From: Xenopus tropicalis
Lineage: Eukaryota; Chordata; Amphibia; Anura; Pipidae
Reading direction: 5' to 3'
Assembly (NCBI RefSeq): GCF_000004195.4
Contig: NC_030685.2
Span: 58,342,048-58,406,047, forward strand
DNA length: 64,000 nucleotides
Below, one piece after another: positions 55,301 through 60,631 of the stretch. The position numbers were made by a program, and so were the translations under genes. Within the stretch, counting starts at the first letter, position 1. Every line of letters begins with the position of its first letter. Under the pieces are notes generated by a model. The model did not search any database and was not told the origin of the DNA. It saw only the letters and a list, made by a program, of their open reading frames with translations.

Positions 55301-58099
55301 CATTATAACGGTAAGCATGTTAATCCCAAATCTCTATCCACTTGATATGTATGAGCTATGGTTAGCTACCAATGGCTGAACAACAACCTTGGCTATGATA
55401 GGGATAAGGGGACTGGTATTTAAGCAGGTTTTGGCTAATACATGATTCCAGGAAGGATTACTTACTGTATTGGTCAGATTCATTGCTTGGTAAATTGGAT
55501 CTCAGAAGGAAATTGTTGAAACTGTTAATGAATGCTGGGAGACTGTGAGGACCATCATTGTTAAACCAGACCTGGCCAATCAGGGAGACCAAATGAGTAT
55601 TAGAGACCACACAATACTAACACACACAAAAATTGTATTTTACTGCATTTACTGTGAGTTGCTCTGCAACTGAAAACATGCAATGGTGCGCAGGAACAGA
55701 AACAATTAAACCATTAACTACTAATAGCAATTATAATAATTTAATAGTAAATATAACACAATACATTATATATAATTTGCATAATGCATTTAAGGGGTAG
55801 TTCACCTTAGAATTAACTTTTGGTATGATGTAGAAAATAGTATATGGTAAATTTCTATGCTTATCTTATGCTAAGAGATAGGCAACGAAAAGTAACAAAT
55901 CACCTGAAACTGCCTCTCCCTTTATTAACATTCAGATCTTTGCATATAAGGGTGAAGACACACACAGCTACTAGTAGCAGCTATATTTTCATGGCTACTT
56001 AACACCAAAAAATATCCTGCCATAGACAATACTGAGGGGCATATTCATCAAAGTACAACAGGTCCGAATACAAAAAATTTGTATTTTTTTTTTAAAGGTT
56101 ACAACTTTTGCGTATTTTCTGTGACCTTTTCATACATTTGTGCGACTTTTTTGTACTTTGCGACAAAAAGCTCAACAAAAAAGCATGACAAAATCGTATT
56201 GTCGGGCCGAGTACAAAAGTTTCAGAATTCATTCAAGCTTCGGTATCGTGACTTTCCATTGAGCCCTATGGGAATCTTTCGTTGGGCCAGGTTGGAGCTG
56301 CAGAGTGCCATTGAGCCCTATGGGAGACTTTCCTTGGGCCAGGTTGGAGCTGCAGAGTGCCATTGAGCCCTATGGGAGACTTTCCTTGGGCCAGGTTGGA
56401 GCTGCAGAGTGCCATTGAGCCCTATGGGAGACTTTCCTTGGGCCAGGTTGGAGCTGCAGAGTGCCATTGAGCCCTATGGGTGACTTTCCTTGGGCCGGGT
56501 TGGAGCTGCAGAGTGCCATTGAGCCCTATGGGAGACTTTCCTTGGGCCAGGTTGGAGCTGCAGAGTGCCATTGAGCCCTATGGGAGACTTTCCTTGGGCC
56601 GGGTTGGAGCTGCAGAGTGCCATTGAGCCCTATGGGAGACTTTCCTTGGGCCAGGTTGGAGCTGCAGAGTGCCATTGAGCCCTATGGGAGACTTTCCTTG
56701 GGCCAGGTTGGAGCTGCAGAGTGCCATTGAGCCCTATGGGAGACTTTCCTTGGGCCGGGTTGGAGCTGCAGAGTGCCATTGAGCCCTATGGGAGACTTTC
56801 CTTGGGCCAGGTTGGAGCTGCAGAGTGCCATTGAGCCCTATGGGAGACTTTCCTTGGGCCAGGTTGGAGCTGCAGAGTGCCATTGAGCCCTATGGGAGAC
56901 TTTCCTTGGGCCAGGTTGGAGCTACAGAGTGCCATTGAGTCCTAAGGGAGGCTTCCAATATCATGCATAGAAGGATCAAAGTCAGAAAGGTTTTCCTGCA
57001 GTTTACGATCGTTCAGATATGAAAAAAGTCGTACTTTTCGGGCATTATACGATAAGATACAATTTTTTTTGTATTTCAAGATACAAAATTTTTGTACTTT
57101 AGAAAGCACAACACAAAAAAAATCGTATTTAATACGAAAATCGTACTTTGATAAATGGGCCCCTGAGAATTGCCTCAGCTAAAACACATGTTGAGACTGT
57201 TATCAGTAAATGATCAGCAGTGCCTATTTTAGTAGCCACTACAAGTAGCTCCATGTGTCTTCACCCTTAAACACTTTACATGTGGTGATTTTAGTAACCT
57301 CTGCTTGTGTGGACATTTTGGTGTCTTATAATTCATTATCCTGTTTCTCATTTCCTGTCTAAACTGAGAGCAAGAATGGAGCAAGCAGTTTTACCATGTT
57401 ATAATAAATGTATCACATGTTATTGTGCTTGTCTGACTGCTTCACCTAAAGTAACACAGCAGATTCATTAACCCACTGCTTTCCAAGAAGTTTATCTGGA
57501 TTAATTGTTAAAAAAATGCCTTCTTCTGCATCTGTCATCTGTCTGTTATCTATGCATTCTATATGGGGAATTTTATAACAAAAACATTTTACAAGAAAAG
57601 CTATATTAGAATTCAGTTTTTTTGTTTTTTTTTAAAGCAATATCAATACAATATAAGTATTATGAATAACATTGTTACCTTGCTTATTGTCATATTTGGA
57701 TTTTGAAATGTAAGTTCTTCCAGCTTAGTTGCTTCCCATGGGATTCCAAAGCTCCATCCTCCATATCTGCATATTTACATTTAGATGTGATTAATTTTCA
57801 TCTACAGTAGGCATAGAGCAAGATAAACATTGCCCATTTTTGTTAAAACTGGAAATACAGTTTGCTCAGACTGAATCTGTAAACCAGCCATGGGTGTTTT
57901 GCTTCATACAGATAAGATTTTAGGGTTAGACACTGAAAGAACTGAGCAATCCTTATTTAGCTTGGGCTTACCGCTTTTGGATGAACTGCAAATTGGTGGT
58001 CAGGAGATAGCTTTCCATATTATATCCAGAGACATTATAAAGCATCTGCTCAGAGAAGGTCCGACGATGAGGTGGAGCAGCTGAAGATGCATCACATAC
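29656..58099 (-). CDS. abca12: ABCA12 gene, last 17 coding exons (C-terminal 752 residues)
   Basis: ABCA12 is a full-size ABC transporter that loads glucosylceramides into lamellar granules of keratinocytes; its loss causes ichthyosis in people. Seventeen minus-strand exons were placed by splice sites and phase, summing to 2259 bp including the stop, with every junction in frame. They encode the end of the large second extracellular loop ([27 protein letters not shown]), transmembrane domain 2, and nucleotide-binding domain 2 with Walker [14 protein letters not shown]-loop [11 protein letters not shown], Walker [14 protein letters not shown] and H-loop LTSHS, then the tail. The blocks match human ABCA12 rather than ABCA1/4/7, and the neighbour is BARD1 as in mammals. 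Upstream exons lie beyond base 64000. Confidence 0.95.
29764..30183. other. ABCA12 last intron
   Basis: 420-bp intron, GTAATT to TTCTAG on the minus strand. It holds a 13-base G run at 30153-30165 and a TATA-type microsatellite near 29823-29842. Confidence 0.85.
30184..30321 (-). CDS. abca12: ABCA12 exon: regulatory-type domain after NBD2
   Basis: 138 bp, phase 0 to 0, acceptor TCTCAAAG and donor GTAATT. It encodes [17 protein letters not shown], then [14 protein letters not shown] and SVSQTTLDE. This corresponds to the beta-alpha domain following NBD2 in ABC-A proteins. The acceptor polypyrimidine tract is short. Confidence 0.95.
30844..31157. mobile_element. Foldback MITE, GGGCAGAGACACATGGGG type
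   Basis: The centre is a strong inverted repeat: GGTGGTATTGCATACGCATC and its complement near 31028-31050, with TTACATTCTTG/CAAGAATGTAA. The outer ends (AGGGCAGAGACACATGGGG) resemble those of the next element and of 55949 and 58772. The right boundary is approximate. Confidence 0.65.
31240..31451. mobile_element. MITE, GGGCAAAGACAGATGGGG ends
   Basis: Left end AGGGCAAAGACAGATGGGGC and right end GCCCCATCTGTCTTGTCCT form a terminal inverted repeat of about 19 bp with a few mismatches. Related to the element just upstream. Non-coding. Confidence 0.72.
33229..33334 (-). CDS. abca12: ABCA12 exon: post-NBD2 domain, first part
   Basis: 106 bp; acceptor GTGTTTCAG and donor GTAAAG. It encodes [20 protein letters not shown] and ends FPNTHLK. 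The first base completes a split Arg codon (AG|A) from the previous exon. FGSGFTVK is the standard start of the post-NBD domain in this family. Confidence 0.95.
33426..34094. mobile_element. GGGGC-ended foldback MITE, copy B (669 bp)
   Basis: Flanked by TAA at 33423-33425 and 34095-34097. Ends GGGGCACATTTACTTACTC and TCTTAGTAAATCAGCCCC. The arms carry several direct repeats of TTTTTTCGTAGCGTTAAAAC (33560-33670) and TAATGGCTACGAAAAACTCG (33878-33960), so it is longer than copy A. The central GGAGCTGCAGGGTGCCATTG unit is present once. Confidence 0.83.
34486..34809. mobile_element. CAGGTAT-ended MITE with TA target (324 bp)
   Basis: Between TA dinucleotides, the ends are CAGGTATAGGACCTGTTATC and GATAAGGGATCCCATACCTG. 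A sibling of 328 bp is at 53652-53979. The TA target and short ends fit a Tc1/mariner-type MITE. Confidence 0.8.
35505..35597 (-). CDS. abca12: ABCA12 exon: after the H-loop
   Basis: 93 bp; acceptor CTATTTCCAG and donor GTGAGA. It encodes [19 protein letters not shown] and then [25 protein letters not shown] is a hallmark of ABC-A NBDs directly after the switch histidine. Confidence 0.97.
35598..36643. other. ABCA12 intron, unassigned
   Basis: No repeat ends or coding signals recognised. Confidence 0.6.
36644..36747 (-). CDS. abca12: ABCA12 exon: Walker B end, D-loop and H-loop of NBD2
   Basis: 104 bp; phase 0 start, phase 2 end. It encodes [18 protein letters not shown] and ends VVLTSH plus a split Ser. 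It holds the catalytic Glu (DEPSS), the D-loop and the switch His. The acceptor (CTATGTAAAAAAG) has a weak pyrimidine tract with an A run next to the AG, which is odd but is the only site preserving the frame. Confidence 0.95.
37031..37201. repeat. Near-perfect 76-bp-arm hairpin with TTTCGGTCC loop
   Basis: The arm at 37031-37106 (TATCAAAATAAAACAGCCAG...) is the reverse complement of 37126-37201, around a 19-base loop containing CATTTCGGTCC. The arms look identical by eye, which suggests a recent foldback insertion or ongoing conversion. Confidence 0.87.
37276..37314. repeat. AT-dinucleotide microsatellite
   Basis: Uninterrupted TA/AT repeat of about 39 bases between the two hairpins. Confidence 0.95.
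37315..37543. repeat. Foldback element with ACGTTTCGGTCCTCATTAGG arms
   Basis: Outer ends TAGTATGAAATAATCCATGG and CCATGGATTATTTCATACTA. The inner part TTGATAAAGGTCCTAATGAG pairs with its complement around ATCAAGGATGATCCTTGAT. A half-copy with TTGATAAAGGTCCTAATG lies at about 46301-46320. Confidence 0.87.
37639..38166. mobile_element. GGGGC-ended foldback MITE, copy C (528 bp)
   Basis: Flanked by AAA at 37636-37638 and 38167-38169. Ends GGGGCTGATTTACTAACCCA and TGGGTTAGTAAATCAGCCCC. The arms match almost base for base (for example TTTCGTAGCGTTAAAACTTG and CAAGTTTTAACGCTACGAAA). It lacks the central GAGCTGCAG unit, so it forms one continuous hairpin. Confidence 0.85.
38814..38948 (-). CDS. 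abca12: ABCA12 exon: ABC signature region and Walker B of NBD2
   Basis: 135 bp, phase 0 to 0; acceptor TGATTCATAG and donor GTAACG. It encodes [19 protein letters not shown], then [20 protein letters not shown]. The signature loop reads YSCGTRRK instead of the usual ABC-A YSGGNKRK. A similar departure occurs in human ABCA12, so this looks like a family trait, not damage. Confidence 0.96.
39430..39602. mobile_element. Foldback MITE, GGGGCTCATTTATCAACAC type
   Basis: The left arm GGGGCTCATTTATCAACACT, GGGCAAATTTGCCC and GGCAGTAACCCATAGCAACC pairs with the right arm GGTTACTGCCCATGGGTAAA and AGTGTTGATAAATGACCCC. Non-coding. Confidence 0.8.
39789..40044. mobile_element. Degenerate CAGGTAT-type MITE fragment
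   Basis: Interior words match the 34486/53652 family: GGGTTTATTTAATGTTTAAA, TTTTAGTAGACAAAGTATGG, GAGATCCAAATTACGGAAAG and a right end TCCCATATCCGTA. The ends are eroded. Confidence 0.65.
40485..40641 (-). CDS. abca12: ABCA12 exon: Q-loop of NBD2
   Basis: 157 bp; acceptor TTTTTGTAG and donor GTAAGT. It encodes [20 protein letters not shown], then [20 protein letters not shown] and [23 protein letters not shown] is the Q-loop and its following helix. The first base completes a Gly codon. Confidence 0.97.
40642..41171. other. ABCA12 intron, unassigned
   Basis: 530 bp. An A run at 41052-41065 is the only notable feature. Confidence 0.75.
41172..41281 (-). CDS. abca12: ABCA12 exon: Walker A of NBD2
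   Basis: 110 bp; acceptor CTATTCCAG and donor GTATGT. It encodes [19 protein letters not shown], then [27 protein letters not shown] is an intact Walker A (GxxGxGKT/S) with the catalytic Lys. Confidence 0.97.
41282..41624. other. ABCA12 intron, unassigned
   Basis: 343-bp intron between the Walker A exon and the linker exon; nothing recognised. Confidence 0.8.
41625..41838 (-). CDS. abca12: ABCA12 exon: cytoplasmic linker and start of NBD2
   Basis: 214 bp; acceptor TTCTTTACTAG and donor GTAGGG. It encodes the acidic linker [18 protein letters not shown], the first NBD strand [17 protein letters not shown], and [14 protein letters not shown] just before Walker A. The EDEDVRAER block is typical of ABC-A linkers. 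Confidence 0.96.
41839..44254. other. ABCA12 intron with one foldback repeat and G runs
   Basis: An imperfect foldback lies at about 42474-42677 (ATTCAATTTAGTGAGAAAAT against TTTTTCTCACTAAATAAAAT). G runs lie at 43498-43508 and 43698-43708. No exon seen. Confidence 0.6.
42474..42677. repeat. Imperfect foldback repeat
   Basis: The left arm has TTTAGTGAGAAAATGTATCT and GTGAAAACTGGTGGA; the right arm has the inverted counterparts AGTTTTCACACGATAAACC and TTTTTCTCACTAAAT. Mismatches throughout indicate an older copy. Confidence 0.6.
44255..44508 (-). CDS. abca12: ABCA12 exon: last membrane helices of TMD2
   Basis: 254 bp; acceptor TTTTTCATTCTAG and donor GTAAGT. It encodes [20 protein letters not shown], an extracellular stretch, then the hydrophobic helix [27 protein letters not shown] is a conserved ABC-A block. 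The exon begins in phase 0 and ends two bases into a Lys codon. Confidence 0.95.
44970..45242. mobile_element. MITE with AGGTGGCCATACAC ends (273 bp)
   Basis: Left end AGGTGGCCATACACGCTAAG and right end CTGTGTATGGCCACCT. A second copy starts at 58193. CpG-rich interior, no coding capacity. Confidence 0.8.
45341..45501. repeat. Hairpin repeat (CACACAGGCACAACAGCGTT arms)
   Basis: The left arm GATTCACACAGGCACAACAG, CGTTTTCAGCAGGGT pairs with ACCCTGCTGAAAACACTGTT, GTGTGCCTGTGTGAATC. The loop contains CAACACCCC...GGGGTGTTG, a second short stem. Confidence 0.82.
46195..46374. repeat. Partial foldback repeat, TTGATAAAGGTCCTAATG type
   Basis: AAAAACAACAAAATGTCTTT and TATTTCACATA pair with TATGAAATAAGGACATTTTG near 46345. 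It contains TTGATAAAGGTCCTAATGTT and GAACGAAACATTGGACAC, a diverged version of the 37315 element's core. Confidence 0.6.
46375..46730. mobile_element. GGGGC-type foldback MITE fragment
   Basis: Shows the family's centre (TTCATTCAAGCTTCAGTATC, GGAGCTGCAGAGTGCCATTA) and right end TTTGATAAATCTGCCCC. The left end is truncated against the preceding repeat, and the arms have lost many CpGs. Confidence 0.7.
46845..47016 (-). CDS. abca12: ABCA12 exon: TMD2 helices
   Basis: 172 bp; acceptor TTTATTTTCAG and donor GTAATT. It encodes [20 protein letters not shown], then [20 protein letters not shown]. It holds two hydrophobic segments joined by a short loop. FSWMYLLAG is highly conserved in ABCA12. Confidence 0.95.
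47017..47946. other. ABCA12 intron, unassigned
   Basis: 930-bp intron; AT-rich, nothing recognised. Confidence 0.75.
47947..48062 (-). CDS. abca12: ABCA12 exon: TMD2 helices
   Basis: 116 bp; acceptor ATGCCTTGCAG and donor GTGAGT. It encodes [20 protein letters not shown] and then [12 protein letters not shown], a helix, a short loop and the start of the next helix. Phases 0 and 2 fit both neighbours. Confidence 0.95.
48063..49446. other. ABCA12 intron, unassigned
   Basis: 1384-bp intron between two TMD2 exons. Short open frames are present but have no family resemblance and no compatible splice pair. Confidence 0.65.
49447..49624 (-). CDS. abca12: ABCA12 exon: TMD2 helices around the VVKEH motif
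   Basis: 178 bp; acceptor TTCCTTCTCTCCAG and donor GTAATT. It encodes [20 protein letters not shown], then [20 protein letters not shown] and [11 protein letters not shown]. The (R/K)EH..AK.LQ.I.G amphipathic stretch followed by a membrane helix is the standard ABC-A coupling region. Confidence 0.96.
49625..51114. other. ABCA12 intron, unassigned
   Basis: AT-rich; no exon or complete repeat recognised. Confidence 0.65.
51115..51166 (-). CDS. abca12: ABCA12 52-bp exon
   Basis: Acceptor CTGTTATAG, donor GTAAGA. It encodes [16 protein letters not shown] flanked by split codons on both sides (phase 1 in, phase 2 out). The peptide aligns with the loop just before the first TMD2 helix and joins both neighbours in frame. 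It is small and was found only by requiring phase compatibility. Confidence 0.85.
52117..52324. repeat. Foldback repeat with GACGTTTCGAGCACC core
   Basis: The left arm AAAAGAACAAAGTACCGCAC, ACATAGGGACTTGTG pairs with CACAAGTCCCTATGTGTGCG, GTACTCTGTTCTTTT. The inner stem GAAATCCGACGTTTCGAGCA pairs with TGCTCGAAATGTCGGATTTC around CTCTTCCTCAGGGACAAAGG. Confidence 0.83.
52418..52560 (+). mobile_element. L2/SINE-type 3' tail fragment
   Basis: GTTTGTATGTTCTCCATATG, TCTGCGTGGGTTTCCCCAGG, ATACTCTGGTTTCTTTCCAC closely resembles the widespread vertebrate L2-type 3' domain found in LINEs and the SINEs that borrow it. Only this domain is seen. Confidence 0.65.
53652..53979. mobile_element. CAGGTAT-ended MITE with TA target (328 bp)
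   Basis: TA at 53650-53651 and 53980-53981. Ends CAGGTATCCGACCCCTTATC and GATAATGGGTCCTATACCTG. Related to 34486-34809 in inverse internal order, including the GGGTTTAATTAATGTTTTAT block. Confidence 0.82.
55466..55571 (-). CDS. abca12: ABCA12 exon: end of second extracellular loop
   Basis: 106 bp; acceptor TGATTGGCCAG and donor GTAAGT. It encodes [20 protein letters not shown], then [15 protein letters not shown]. The pattern VW(F/Y)...G.HSLPA..N..NN.LLR is conserved before TMD2 in ABC-A proteins. Phase 0 to 1. Confidence 0.95.
56036..57163. mobile_element. GGGGC-ended foldback MITE, copy D, with expanded centre (1128 bp)
   Basis: Flanked by TGA at 56033-56035 and 57164-57166. Ends GGGGCATATTCATCAAAGTA and TACTTTGATAAATGGGCCCC. 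It is twice the length of its siblings because its central GGAGCTGCAGAGTGCCATTG unit is amplified into the 13-copy array listed separately. Confidence 0.85.
56253..56941. repeat. 52-bp tandem array, 13 copies
   Basis: The word TTGGAGCT(G/A)CAGAGTG recurs every 52 bases from 56292 to 56916, giving thirteen copies. The unit contains TTGAGCCCTATGGGAGACTT, then TCCTTGGGCCAGGTTGGAGC. Copies differ by only a few substitutions (CCAGG/CCGGG, GGAG/GGTG), so the expansion is recent. The unit length is not a multiple of three, so no repeat protein is expected. Confidence 0.95.
57679..57766 (-). CDS. abca12: ABCA12 exon: extracellular loop, YGGWSFG block
   Basis: 88 bp; acceptor AATATGCAG and donor GTAACA. 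It encodes [20 protein letters not shown], then [16 protein letters not shown] is a strongly conserved block in this loop. The first base completes a split Arg codon (CG|A). Confidence 0.95.
57972..58099 (-). CDS. abca12: ABCA12 exon: most upstream exon in window
   Basis: 128 bp; acceptor TTTGTATTATGCAG and donor GTAAGC. It encodes [20 protein letters not shown], then [26 protein letters not shown] and YN.(S/T)G.N are shared extracellular-loop blocks. It starts in phase 0. The preceding exon was not found within the remaining 5.9 kb of the window. Confidence 0.93.
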
Positions 58100-58192
58100 C
58101 TGCATAATACAAAAAGTATGATGTACATTTTTATTGTATGATAATATAAAACAGATTATTTTCAAAGATTATTAGAAATTGTATTAGACTAA

Positions 58193-58968
58193 AGGTGGCC
58201 ATACACTATAATACAGTATCTGCATGTTTGGCATAGTTGTCAAACAAGAGGATCTTTTCACTGATATGCCCACTAGTGATGAGCGAATTTTTTCTCCAGG
58301 CATGGATTCACAGCAAATTTACGCATTTCGCCATTGGCGAATTGTTTCGCGAAACTTCCGTGAAAATTTGCCGCGGAAAAATTTGTCGCACATAAAATTG
58401 GGTGGGGTCACATAAAAAAGGCGTGGTCGCATAACAAAAAGCGCGGGTGACAAAAAAGACGCAGGCGACAAAAAAAAATTGCGCAACAAATGCGTTTCGC
58501 GAATGTTTCGCCGTTTCGCAAATTTTCTTACCATTTCGCGAATTTTGTGGCGAAACAAAACGGGACAGATTCGCTCATCACTAATGCCCACATAAGGTGT
58601 GCATTATCAGAGTAATCCAATATTGGAGGGCCAAACAATCAAATTACAAAGACGGCAATTGGGTAAGTTGGATGATCCGATGAGAAAATCAAACCTTTCT
58701 GGTCGATATCTGGCCCAAAATTGGCCAGTAAGGTAGGTCTGTTGGGTAGTGCAGATAAGCAGATAAAAATTGAAGGGTGAAGACACATGGGGCTACTTAG
58801 TACCAGCGACTTGTCTTGTCTACTAAATGCCAGACAAGAGAGTTGTTAAAAACCACATAGAGACAATTATCAGTAAATGATCAGCATTGTCTATTTCTGT
58901 AGCCGTGACAAGTAGCTGCTACTAGTATCTCTGTGTCTTTACCTAAATCTGCCCATGTATGGCCATTT
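58193..58968. mobile_element. MITE with AGGTGGCCATACAC ends, host of two other insertions
   Basis: Left end AGGTGGCCATACACTATAAT, right end GCCCATGTATGGCCATTTT. The hAT MITE at 58274-58583 is inserted inside it. A GGGTGAAGACACATGGGGCT...GTGTCTTTACC segment (about 58775-58944) looks like a second insert, related to 55949-57268. Confidence 0.7.
58274..58583. mobile_element. Non-autonomous hAT MITE (310 bp) with 8-bp duplication
   Basis: Ends TAGTGATGAGCGAATTTTTT and AGATTCGCTCATCACTA. Perfect 8-bp duplications ATGCCCAC at 58266-58273 and 58584-58591. Interior rich in TTTCGCGAA words. Sibling at 63553-63854. Confidence 0.9.
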
Positions 58969-58984
58969 TAAGTTTTATTTAGAC

Positions 58985-60105
58985 TGAGATTTTAAACAGG
59001 AGTGCATTACAGGATTACATTGTTTTTGATGCTACTGGTTTGGGTGTTTGCAGTGACCTTGGTTCCTTGTATGGAAGGGTCTATTTTGACTGGGCGTGGG
59101 TTATAACTTTCTATGCAGTGGCTTTGAAGTCAGTTCAAGTAAAGACAAGAGAAGAAGGGCATTTAAATGCACCAAAATCATTGCATGCTAAATTTATTTG
59201 TTGCCTGCTGACTTCAGTTCACAGCAAATAAAATGGAGCACCGATGGTGGGAAATTACACCATTGTAATGAAAGCGAAGGGATAATATGTGGACTCAAAA
59301 ATATTGCAGTGATGAGAGGGTAAATGACCATTTGAATAGCCTTTACACATTGATGGCAGTGCATATTTGTGAAAAGGAGTCATGTCAGGGACACTAGGGT
59401 TGTAAGAAAAAATACAAAGGGTTTTACTAAGAATGTAGAAAAAGAGTAAAATTGCATCTTATGGGAGCTACATATCTCAGGGGCACATTTACTAATCCAC
59501 AAACGGACCGAAAGCGGCCGAATTCGGTTTTTTCGTAATGATCGGTATTTTTGCGACTTTTTCGTCGCCATTGCCATTTTTCGTATTTTGCGCAACTTTT
59601 TCGCCGCCATTACGACTTTATCGTATATTTTCTGCTACTTTTTCGTCGCCGTTGTGAAAAAATCGGATTGGTTTTTCCGCCGTTTACAATTGCTCAATAC
59701 GAAAAAAATCGATGAAAAAGTTGCACAAAATACAATAAAGTCGTGACGGCGACGAAAAAATTGTGCAAAATACGAAAAAAACGCGACATCGACAAAAAAG
59801 TCGCAAAATTTTCATTTCCAATCCGATTTTTTCCCATTCGGATTCGTGGATTTGTAAATGTGCCCCTCAGAGTTCCTGCAGACTCCAGCTAAGCATGCAA
59901 TGATTTTGGTGCCTTTAAATGACCTTCTTCTCTTATGTCTTTTCTTGAACTGACTTCAAAGCCACTGCATATAAAGTTATAACCCACACCCAGTCAAAAT
60001 AGACCCTTCCATACAAGGCACCAAGGTCACTGTAAACCAGTAGCACCACCAACAGTGTAATCCTTTAATGCACTCCTGTTTGAAATCTCAATCTAACTAG
60101 TTTGT
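58985..60105. repeat. Large inverted repeat (about 220-bp arms) with a foldback MITE in its loop
   Basis: The left arm (58985-59205: GAGATTTTAAACAGGAGTGC, CTTGTATGGAAGGGTCTATT, GCAGTGGCTTTGAAGTCAGT) is the inverse of the right arm (about 59888-60105: ACTGACTTCAAAGCCACTGC, AATAGACCCTTCCATACAAG, GCACTCCTGTTTGAAATCTC). The arms differ by scattered substitutions and small gaps. The loop holds unique sequence and the GGGGC element 59480-59866. Confidence 0.85.
59480..59866. mobile_element. GGGGC-ended foldback MITE, copy E (387 bp)
   Basis: Flanked by TCA at 59477-59479 and 59867-59869. Ends GGGGCACATTTACTAATCCA and TGGATTTGTAAATGTGCCCC. It is the shortest copy, without the GAGCTGCAG centre. Confidence 0.85.
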
Positions 60106-60631
60106 GCATCATTCAAACCAGTACATGTAAAATCTACTAGACATTCCATAGTGCAGTTACAGAGTTGTGAGTTAATGAGAATTGTAGCAGATTTAAGAGA
60201 AATATCACATAATGTGAGGCTTTTATTTTATCTTTATTTCTCAAGTAATTACTAGCTGTGTACTGCACTGGTACAAGGGAAATCCAAGCACCTGAATGCC
60301 TCTAATTGCTCGATTTACTGTATGCGGGGAAAAAAAACTTTGAGGTATGTATTCGGTAACCGAGTCAAAGCATTCGTGGCCACATTATGAGAAAAGGCTG
60401 CATGAATTCTTTTTCTCCTAATGATATCCTCAAAAAGCACAACAAGTAAGGTTTACAAATTGGCCTCATAATTACAAGAAAAGGAAAAAAAAGAGTAAAA
60501 CTCTTTTTACCTTTGCCTTCCAGTTGAAGAAATGCTGTCCAGCATGTGACTAATTGGTTGTAGGCATTCCTTAAAGTTGAACTATATCTCTTCCTATTAT
60601 TTTTTCTCAGCTATGTACAGTGGTGCTTTAA

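Larger units (their letters stand above)
51167..55465. other. ABCA12 intron with hairpin, LINE/SINE tail and MITE
   Basis: Contains 52117-52324, 52418-52560 and 53652-53979. TTTAAAGGACATGTAAAGCC at 51297 resembles a single T2-type end. The remainder, including 54000-55460, shows nothing recognisable. Confidence 0.55.
55949..57268. mobile_element. MITE with AGGGTGAAGACAC ends, host of a nested foldback
   Basis: Left end AGGGTGAAGACACACACAGC, right end CATGTGTCTTCACCCTT. Inner parts TACTAGTAGCAGCTA and TAGTAGCCACTACAAGTAGC are partly complementary. It is interrupted by the GGGGC foldback at 56036-57163, so the host was about 190 bp before that insertion. Confidence 0.75.
55572..57678. other. 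ABCA12 intron with nested MITEs
   Basis: Mostly occupied by the 55949-57268 element and the foldback nested in it. The sequences on each side are AT-rich and unassigned; CATTTAAGGGGTAGTTCACC near 55788 resembles a one-sided T2-like repeat end. Confidence 0.65.

Noticed and set aside
56079..56366. 95-codon plus-strand frame entering the 52-bp array
   Set aside because: The 52-base period is not a multiple of three, so the frame ends after two units. It is not a repeat protein.
56253..56941. Resemblance of the regular 52-bp array to a CRISPR array
   Set aside because: The repeats are contiguous with no variable spacers, the genome is animal, and the unit derives from a MITE.
60500..60600. Exon-like minus-strand segment ending CTGGAAGGCAAAG|GTAAAA, upstream of the first ABCA12 exon
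   Set aside because: The only open frames reach the donor in phase 1 or 2, while the 58099 exon needs phase 0. The acceptor side also lacks a pyrimidine tract.
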